From positions 377,001 to 441,000 of the forward strand of contig JACVTC010000022.1 in NCBI GenBank assembly GCA_016946835.1: DNA of 64,000 bases, in the 5' to 3' direction. Shown one piece after another: positions 53,975 to 64,000 of this stretch. The notes under the pieces are model-generated. The model saw nothing but the letters and a program-made list of their open reading frames with translations. It was not told where the DNA came from and searched no databases. Position 1 is the stretch's first letter; each line of letters opens with the position of its first letter. Both the position numbers and the translations under genes were made by a program. Source of the DNA: Neocallimastix lanati (nom. inval.) (Eukaryota; Neocallimastigomycota; Neocallimastigomycetes; Neocallimastigales; Neocallimastigaceae).

Positions 53975-54519
53975 AATATAAAATAAAATTATATGAAATA
54001 AACTAAAATAAAAGAACTTTTTGTATTTACTATTTTTACTTTTTTGTTACTATTCATATTAAATCATTATTATTATTTCTATTATTTATTTATTTATATT
54101 TATATATATATATATATATTATTATTATTATTACTATAAATATTGACGTGGATGCTTAATTATGATTAAATTTACAAATATATATATATATATATTAATT
54201 ATATACATATATTTATATTTTATATATCTAATATATAATATTATTATTTTTTTTTTTTTAATTAATATTTTTTATTAATTAAAATTATAATGTATAATTA
54301 TAAAAACAGTTTTTAAAGTAATATCTAAATTATTCCAAGTTATTGGACCATCACTTAATAGAATATCTTTAGCATTGGTTTCTGGATTAGAATGCTTTTA
54401 CACTTATATCGATCCTTTGGTTAGAGGAATATGTATTTCAGCATTAACTCAAATTATTAATTCAAATGAAAAAGTTTTTATAAAAGATGATAATAATATC
54501 CTTTTTATATATATATATA

Positions 54520-54583
<64 letters not shown>

Positions 54584-55062
54584 TTATATATATATAATTA
54601 TAGATAATTTATTTTATAATACTTTAAAATTTATTAGATATATATATAATTAAATGTTATTCCTTAATTTAAAATTTGAATTTTTTTTATTTTTATATTT
54701 ATATATATATATTTTTTTTATTTTTCATTTTTTTATATTTCCATTATTAACTGCTCTCCTTTTGGAATTTGAAATTTTCTCTTGGAGCCTTTGCAAAGGT
54801 TTCAAATAGTTACCCAGATAGAATATGCTCTATTCATGTATATATTATATCTTATATATTATTAATAAATTATATCATTAAAAATTATATACATTTTATT
54901 TTATTTTTTTTTTTTATTATTAAAAAATAATAATAATAATAAATTAAAATATAATAATATATTTTTTTAATTTATATATCTATTTATCTATCTATTTATT
55001 ATACGTATATAAATTTATATATATATATATTTATCATATAATTAAAAATAATATAATATCAT

Positions 55063-55097
<35 letters not shown>

Positions 55098-55298
55098 GGC
55101 ATTTAATATTCTTTCAAAATTATATACAAAAGATTTAAAGCTTACTTTAAATATTATTCAAGAATTAATGAAGTTGGAGAAAAAAGTACTTTAATTATTT
55201 ATATATATATTCATAATAAAATTTAATATATTATTTGTTTAATTATATGGAAATTTATATTAAAAAATAATACAAAAAAAAAAAAAAAAAAATAAATA

Positions 55299-55365
<67 letters not shown>

Positions 55366-57040
55366 TTGATATTAATTAATTTTTTTTATTATATTTAATA
55401 TTTATCAATAATTATTATCTTATTATCTATATATATATATATATATACATATTTATATTTATATGTAATTTTAGTCACGTAAAGAAATTCAAGAAATTAA
55501 AAGTACATTAAAAAAAATATTTTCAGATATATATGATACCATTAAAGATGATAAATCAAAATATGATTCAATATGTAATTTTTATTTTTTTTATTTTTTA
55601 TTTTATTTTATTTTATTTTATTTTATTTTATTTTATTTTATTTTATTTTTTTTTACTTTCTATTTATATATATACATATATATAAGTATATATATATATT
55701 ATATTTATATTTATATGTAAAACCCTTTTTACAATATTTTTATATATAAAGAATTATATTATATTATATTAAAAAAAAATATTGATAATAATTAAATATT
55801 TATATATATATATTTATATATTAATATATAATATCATATACAAATAATATACTAATATATCAATAGGTAGTAGTGTCTATGAATCATTTAAAAATATTAT
55901 CGTAGCTAATAATGAAGATTTCTTGGATTTATTGTCATGGTCAATTGAAGAATTCACTAAAATATGTAATCCTAATAAAAAAGTGAAGGAATCTCCTTCA
56001 TTAACTAATTTCGTTAACTCATTAAGCTACCAGTTTAATGCTGTACAACCCTTAGTACGTTATGGTGCGGCAGTATGCTTATATTCAACATTAAATGTAT
56101 TCCCTAGATTACTTCCATTAAATCCTGATTTATTAGTCATTATTGTTAATGGTTTGGTGGATAATGACTGCTATTGTTCGTCCCTTTATAAACATATATT
56201 CCAAACACATACTAAACTCTACCCTAATATTACAAAATTAGTAGAGGAATATAAAGTATTAGAAAGTAGTAAATTAAATTATGACTATGATATTGAAGAT
56301 GATGAAAAAAATTATGAAACAGATAGATTGGATAATGATAACTATATTGAAAAGTTATTAAAAGCTGGTATTTCGATAGCACCAAATATTTCAAAAAATC
56401 AAATCATTAAATACGCTAATATTTTGGAATTCGTTTCAATGAAAGAATGTATGAAGTTTTTAAGTTTAATAAAGTATTGGGGTCAAAAAGAAAAAAAAGT
56501 AAAAAAAAAACAACAAAAATAATAAAAAAAAAAAAAAAACATAAAAAAAAAATTTTTTTTTTATTTTTAATTTTTTTATTATTACTATTATCTATTATTA
56601 TTATTATTATAATTTTTTAAATATATATATTTATTATATTTATTTAATATATATATGTATAAAACTAAAAAAAAAAAAAAAAAAAAAAAAAAACTAAATA
56701 AAAAATTTATCAAAAAAATTTATAGGTTGATATATATGTAATACAAGCGTTAATATCATTATTAACTAATGGTAAAGAAGAAGTACAAGAAAAATCTTTG
56801 GAAGTTATATTGGCTTTAATTCCACTTTTTAATAATACTAATGAAAAAGAATTATTATTCATTTGGTCACATTTACGAAATATTCTTAAAGATCATCAAG
56901 ATAAAGAAGTACGTATTGTTATATTTATTATAAAAAAAAATAAATAAATAAATGAAGAAATAATTCATATATTTATATACTTACTTAGAAGTTAATAATA
57001 AATTATTAATAATTAAAAATATTTATTTTTAATTTTTTTT

Positions 57041-57073
<33 letters not shown>

Positions 57074-57652
57074 TTCAAATTTCTTAAATTTTATTAATAA
57101 AATATAAAGAAAATGATCTTAACTTTAATAAATGCTCTTATGGATTTTCCTTTACAAAGATTACCCGATGAATCTTTAATAGATGTAGATATTTAACTAA
57201 TATAATTACCTATTATTATTTTATTTTATTAAAAATTATTAATTAATACATATATAAATGTATTATATATATTTAATAATGATAAAAAAAAATAATATTA
57301 TATTAGCTTCTTAAAATTCAATTTACATTAATCTTCCATAAGAATGTATCGATTAGAGCAGCAGTATACGAATTTTTAAATTTTTCATATGATATTTGGA
57401 AAAGTCAAGATTTAAAATTTAATGTCATAAGTATTTTATATGCTGCCATTGGTGATTTTAATAGAGAAAAGTATATTATTTTATTTATTTTATTTTATTT
57501 TTTTTTTTTTTTTTTTATATTTTTTTTACTTTAAAATTTTAAATTTTTTTATAAGATATATATGTTTGTTTGTTTATTTAATATTTTAAAATAGGAAAAA
57601 AAGTATTATTCATAACAAAATAAAAAAATAATATACTAAATAAATTTATTTT

Positions 57653-57707
<55 letters not shown>

Positions 57708-58480
57708 GTGCAATTAAAATATGCGATAGTATTATAAAATTATCATATAATACGGTTCTTCAAGAATTAGTACCAAATGTTAAAGAAATAAAAGATACAT
57801 TAGAGAAAAAATTATTGGAAGATCTTATTAAAGCATACGATAATTTAGCAAATGCTATTCATATAAATCAAAATAATTGTAAAAATATAACAAATATTTT
57901 ATTTGATGACTATTTCACTGACAAATTTTGGGATTTCTTTTTAGAAAATTGTTCTGATGATCAATTGGTAAAACCAGATGAATATAATTACTCAAAATTC
58001 TTTATTCAAACTCCATTCTTTATATCTTTATTATACTCAAAATTTAGTGTACCTCCTCCTGCATTAAATGTATGTAAAAAAAAAAAAAAATTTTTTTTTT
58101 TTTTTATTTTAAATATTAAACTTAAATTAGATCATTAGAAAATATAATATAATATATATATATATTATATTATTTACTTATTTAATATATATCATAACTA
58201 CTTTAATAAAAAATAATTAACATTATAATTATATAGGATGTTAGTAATAATACTCCAAGAGATGTTATGCCTACATCAATTATTGGAAAAAGAAGATTCA
58301 TCTTAGGTTACATAATTTGTAATTTCCCACTAACTGGAATATCTGATAAATTTCTTAGAAGGTATATAAAAATTTTTTTCTTTTTTTTTTTTTTTTTTTT
58401 TTTTATATTAAAATAATAATAATTATAATAAAATATATAAATTATATTAAACTGAAACAATAATAATAATAATAATAATG

Positions 58481-58542
<62 letters not shown>

Positions 58543-58897
58543 GATAATAATAAAAAAATAATATATTTATAAAAACTATCTATATTAATTTCAACAAATA
58601 TATATATATATATATATTCTTTCATAAACTTAGAATGGCATGCCTAACTTTAATAAGGTGTTGCTTCCGTCAGATTGTATTAAAGCATAAAATATTATTA
58701 CGATTAATGGAATTTATTAAAGAAAAAATGCTTGTTAGTAAATTCTGGACATATAAATTGTATGTTTATATTCATAATAGGAATTTTAAAATTATATATC
58801 TTTTTTTTTTTTTTTTTTTTTTTTTTAATTAAATTAATAAATAATTTTTATTATTATTTTTTATTTTTTATTATTCATTAATAATTTATTATTACTA

Positions 58898-58966
<69 letters not shown>

Positions 58967-59417
58967 TAATATTATAATATTATTATTAACTTTTTAGATC
59001 AGGACTTGATATAATTAGACAATTAATCATAATTAAACTACCATTAATTAGTCAATGTATGATGGCACAATTTTTAGATTATTCTCTTGATTGTTTACAA
59101 AATAGTCCAATTGATCAATTAAAGCAAGGTGCTTTATTATTTATTGAAACTTCAATATTGATTTTCCCAAAAGCAATCGGTCCCAGATTACAAGATATTC
59201 GTGATTCAATTAGATTAATGTTCGTTGATGATAATCCACGGACTACAGAATTAGCTTCAAGAGTTTATAACTTAATTTTTAGTTATTGTCCTGAAAGCCA
59301 AATGGATGACTTCTATAAATATTTGATCACTGAAATTGATTTAATTAATAAAAAAGGTGTAGAAGCAATGTCAGATCCATTAATCTCTAATCTTTCAAAA
59401 GAAGAATCTGAACGTTT

Positions 59418-59452
<35 letters not shown>

Positions 59453-60980
59453 TATTATTATTATTAATTATATTAAATATAAATTATATTAAAAAAATTT
59501 TTTTATAATGTCTAATATTTTATAATTTTTTTTCTTTCGTTTAAATTTTAATTTAATTCGATAATCTTTCTTAAAATATATAATAGGTATTGTAATATAT
59601 AGTATAAGTGCTTTGGGATGTATACCAAATAAATTATTATCAGGTCCTATTATTAGAGAATTGTTAAAATATATTACCTCAGATAATTATAAAATAAGAT
59701 CAGAAGCCCTAAAATCAATATTTATGCAGGTCTGTTATATATTTAATTAAATATATATATATATTATATATATTCCATGATAAAATATATAAATTATTAA
59801 ATTTTTATATATATAATTTTTTTTTCTTATTTTATGTTTTTTTTTTTATAAAATTTTAGGTAGAAAGATTAAGTTCAGCAGAAAGATTAACAATATTATG
59901 GATTGTTTTACCTTTATTGGCGGATGAAAATTTTACAGTTAGAAAAACATTTAATATTTATTTAAAAAACGTTCAATTTTCAGTAGAATTATTGCAAAAT
60001 ATAATTTTACCTCATAAAGAAGATTCACCTTCATTAACTTCAAAGTAAAAAAAAAATAAAAAATTAAAATAATTATTAATACTGATGATATATAAAATTT
60101 TATTAGAATTTAATATTTTTAAAAATAGATTTTTTATTGGAAAAAAAAATAATTAAAAATCAAATAAAAAATATTTATTTTTGTTTTTCTATTTATTTTA
60201 TAATAAATTAAGAACATATGAATCCGTTTTAGCTGAAGCAGAAACACTTGTTTTATCTCAAAAAGACATTTCAGAAATTGGAAATGACATTGATAAAATA
60301 TATGAGAAACCTATTATGAGACAATTGGTATTTTTATAAAGAGATATTAATATAATATTTATTTTTTTTTTTTTTTATTTAGAAAATTTTATATTATATT
60401 ATTTACTATTAATTCTATATCTACAATTATCTAAAACAAAAAAAAAAAAAATATTAACTTTTTAAATTATAAATATATATATATAAAGATTGCCGAACAA
60501 GAATGCGAAGAATCATTATCTATTCCTCCAATAAGTATGGATTATATGCCATATATTAAAGCAGCAGCAAAAAAGATTTGTGGTAAAGTTTCAAATCAAA
60601 AAATTGGTGAAATTATATACTTTTTACTTAGTTTCTTACATACAAAACCATTAAAAGTAAGTAATAAAATTGGAAATAAGAATAAATTATTTCAATTACA
60701 TATAAAATACTTTATAAACTTTTATGATAAATTTTTACAAAAAATGAAAAAAAAAATAATAAGAATTCATACAATGTAATATAATACAATATACAATATA
60801 TTAACTTTATTTATAATTGTAGTATGCATCCTATTTAGTTCTATCAGAATTTTGTTGTTATCATGATGAATCAATCAGTCAAATTTCAAAAGTATTATCT
60901 GATTTATTATATCAAGAAGTCTGCATGGAAAATCGTAAAACAATGGAAGCAGCAATTATAAGTTTATATAACCTTTCTGG

Positions 60981-61018
<38 letters not shown>

Positions 61019-62070
61019 GAAATTTTTATATTTACAAATTGTATAATTAATTTCTATTTGTATTTATATAATGAACTGAAAAAAAAAAAATTTTTTTTCT
61101 ATAAAAAAATATTTCAATTCCATATAATTAATATTTTGATTCAAATATAATAAGAATATTCCCCAATTGCTTTTAAACAAATAATAAATACTATTACATC
61201 ATCTAACGAAAAATGTGATGGTGAAATTTTTGCTATTTATAATTTGATGAATTTAATTAAGGAAAATTTACCTAGTATAGCGCCAGAATTAATTAATAGT
61301 TATCTACCTTTAGTTATTAATAAAAGGCAACCTATTCAAAAAAGAATCAATGCATTATTTGTTTGTGGTAAATAAAAGATTTTATTCATTTAGTTATTAA
61401 TTATAAATAAATATTTGTTATATAATAAATATTTATAAAAAAAAAAAAAAAAAATTAAATTTTACATATATATAAGATAATTAAATATTCCGTTTTTTAA
61501 TATTTTCAATATTATATAGCTGAATTATCCACTGTATGTAGTGATACAGAATCAGCAACTGTAATGAAAGCTATTATTACATTTATAAATAGTTTCCAAA
61601 GTAGTCGTGAAAAAATGAAAATTTTTTCTTCATTTGAATCAATATTAAATTACTTTAAATTAAATAATGAAATTAGATTGCTTTTAATAGAAAATGCTAG
61701 AGATGTAAATACATATCAATATCAATATATTTAGATATTCAATTTAAAATATTAAAATATAATTAATATATAAAAATATTATTAATAATTAAAAATTTTT
61801 ATTAATTTATTTTCATTTTAATTTTATTAGAATTTGATGAATTATGACGAGGAAATAAGAGATAATTCAATTTCCATTTTTAAAAGCTTTTATAAATCAT
61901 TAAATGAATCTGATCTATTATGGTTTACCTTCCATTACTTAGCAGATCCAGTAGATACAGTAAATATTGGTTTTAATTAATATTAAAACAATAATAATAA
62001 TATTATATAATTATAAAATTTAAATGGAAAATAAAATAATAATAATAAATATAATTATATATTTATATTA

Positions 62071-62116
<46 letters not shown>

Positions 62117-63190
62117 TTTATATTTTAATTATTTTAAAAGATTTCAGAAAAAGGAAAAATGATTCTTGCTGATGAAGAACTATACAGAAAATATAATATA
62201 TATTCTGTTACGTATATTGATGAGAAAGTAAAAAATTCAAATAAATTTTTCGATATAATTAAAAATGAAGATGATACTAATGATGATGAAGTATGTTAAT
62301 TTATAATAATATTCATATATATATATATAAATTAATTTTTTTTAAAAAAATTAAAAAACAATAAATAATTATTTTTACATTTGCATATTAATTTTATATA
62401 TATTTAAACACATAAATTATAATAATATTAACATTATCAAAATAAAGTGTCCAGTTATAGCACCATTTGCTAATGAAGATGAATATAACTATAATTATTA
62501 TAATTCAGATGCAAGAAAAGCATTAACCCAAAAATATGGCTTACCTGAATCTCTTTTCATATATAAATGTAGAAAATTAACAAAATCGCCTTTAGATAAC
62601 TTTGATAAGAAAACATTTTCTAAAAGCGAAAATGAAAATGGTACCATTAAAAATAAAAATATTGAGGAGGTAAAAAAGATATTATGGATTTTTAAGAATA
62701 AAGTTTTATCATTTTATATAATGAAATTTTTTTAAGAAAAAATAAAAAATAAAAATAAAAATAAAAAAATTAGTATAAAAATAAAAATAGAATGCAATAA
62801 AATATTAATATCAAATTGTAAAATAAATTTTTAATAATTATATTCAATAGTTAAATAATTTAAATAGTATATCTGTACTTCATCATTTAATGAAACAATT
62901 TCCATCCATTTCTTCAAATGTTATTAATGAATTATTTGAAAATATTGATAGTAAGTTCATAAATATTTATAATTATTTAATGTTATTTAATATTTTATTC
63001 AAACAATTATTTTTTATTAATTAAAAAAAAAAAATTTAGAAATTATAAATTACAGCTCCACAGATACATTTAATAAAAATGAAATTTCATTCTGTTTTTC
63101 TCTATTAGAGAATTTGTTATGTGCTATTGATGGTAATAATTAATTAAAATTTTATTATTTCAAAAAGCTTTTATTATTTTGCATTATTGA

Positions 63191-63221
<31 letters not shown>

Positions 63222-64000
63222 GTTGTTGTTGTTGTTATCATAATAGGAATAAATAATGATTTAACAAACGAATACATGAAAAAACTACAAGTTTTGATTA
63301 ATGCTCTATTAAAAAAGTGATTAATATATATATATATATACATTAATAATATTATTATTAAAGATATTACTTTATTAAAATTTTTAAACATGCTTTTATT
63401 AAATAAATTTAAAATATTAAAGAGCTGATGATTTAAGAAAGCATCTTTTCACAAAAATAGAAAAATCATTATATTTCTTTAATGATTATATTGATGTACC
63501 AATTATATCAAGTGAACAGTATGTTTTATTTTGTTTTATTTCTATTTTTTATTTTATTTTTATATTATTTTTATTTTTTTTTTTTATTTTTATATATAAA
63601 AATTCTAAATAATAAATTAAAAAAATTTGAATAAACTTAATGATATATATATATATGTGTATATATATGAAAATATTTAAAAGATTCAATTTAATAGAAG
63701 AAATAAAAAAGGAATCACAGGAAGCAACTTTAGAAATATTAAAAACAGGAAAAGCAACAAAATTAAATCATTTTGAAAATACTAAAAATGAATTTGATTC
63801 AATACTAGAAAATGAAGTAAATTAATATATATTATTAATTATATATATAATTATTTATTATAATTTTAATTACAATAATAACAAATTAAATAATTATTAC
63901 GGCTATATTATAGAGTGAAGAATTACGAAAATCTGTAACTATATCAATGTTTGCATTAGCAATATATGGATCTTATTATACATTTTCTAATGATTGTAAC
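53425..64000 (+). CDS. large HEAT/ARM-like helical-repeat protein, 3' incomplete
   Basis: At least 29 exons, about 1,760 residues in the window, open at the right edge. Exons: 53425-53932, 54310-54495, 54752-54837, 55099-55185, 55475-55574, 55867-56498, 56726-56908, 57110-57184, 57307-57470, 57709-58069, 58237-58361, 58634-58759, 58998-59413, 59587-59729, 59860-60044, 60213-60327, 60489-60656, 60823-60979, 61155-61367, 61520-61704, 61831-61959, 62141-62290, 62448-62669, 62851-62950, about 63041-63132 (acceptor uncertain, perhaps 63063), 63247-63316, 63423-63518, 63684-63816 and 63914 onward. Phases fit. Intron 2 fits only as AT-AC. The product is a string of amphipathic helix pairs, e.g. VQPLVRYGAAVCLYSTLNV and DNYKIRSEALKSIFMQ, typical of an alpha-solenoid. 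No catalytic motif or membrane segment is seen. It does not look like GCN1; I do not recognise the family. Confidence 0.85.
54496..54751 (+). other. candidate AT-AC (U12-like) intron
   Basis: The 5' end ATATCCTTT equals the consensus of minor-spliceosome AT-AC introns. The 3' end is AC (ATTATTAAC then TGCTCTCC). Removing 256 bases joins codons in phase 1 and gives IKDDN-MLSFWNLKFSLGAF, after which reading continues to the next regular donor CAT-GTATAT. I found no GT-AG pair that keeps both flanking coding blocks. A perfect U12 branch-site string, TTCCTTAAT, lies at 54660-54668, but it is about 83 bases from the 3' end, much farther than usual. Confidence 0.5.

Noticed and set aside
53425-64000. 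GCN1, FOCAD or MROH identity for the helical-repeat protein
   Set aside because: None of the landmark motifs I know from these families line up, so no name is given.

Overview
This 64 kb window is eukaryotic nuclear DNA of extreme AT content. Noncoding DNA is almost only A and T: homopolymer runs, (ATT)n, (TA)n and (ATTT)n arrays. Genes stand out by composition, carry short GT-AG introns, and often encode long asparagine or glutamine tracts. Three things point to an anaerobic gut fungus (Neocallimastigomycota): a multi-ankyrin protein of the kind expanded in that group, a fungal Crz1-type zinc-finger factor, and a thioredoxin with a mitochondrion/hydrogenosome-like presequence. This assignment is an inference. 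Dictyostelid amoebae share the AT and poly-Asn bias, but the Crz1-like fingers and the 19 kb gene-free stretch argue against them.

Layout. Three minus-strand genes fill 0.4-20 kb: an organellar thioredoxin (392-1251), the protein N-terminal methyltransferase NTM1 (3894-6193), and a giant Ulp2/SENP6-7-type SUMO protease (7037-20046, 11 exons, about 3,687 residues). Three plus-strand genes follow: a 16-repeat ankyrin protein (22855-24807), a 1,640-residue Gln/Asn-rich Crz1-like transcription factor (45783-50705), and an intron-rich large alpha-helical-repeat protein that runs off the right edge (53425 to beyond 64000, at least 29 exons). I rebuilt the spliced models by hand from splice sites, phase continuity and family motifs.

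Between genes there are three compact islands of near-normal base composition (about 1738-2140, 26270-26640 and 38165-38610). They have no convincing reading frame but contain perfect short stem-loops and shared short motifs, so they look like structured noncoding RNA genes. Two pairs of inverted repeats with the core GTTGCATTTCGGAA (2569/3618 and 25376/25880) look like terminal repeats of small DNA transposons, and one pair encloses a decayed coding relic. The stretch 26.6-45.8 kb has no protein gene I can support.

No operon logic applies here. The genes cover unrelated housekeeping or regulatory roles: redox, N-terminal methylation, SUMO removal, ankyrin scaffolding and calcium-type transcription control. 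The most interesting candidates are the SUMO protease whose catalytic domain is split by about 835 low-complexity residues, a possible AT-AC (U12-like) intron in the helical-repeat gene, the unidentified RNA islands, and an array of acidic-hydrophobic nonapeptide-like motifs in the Crz1-like factor.
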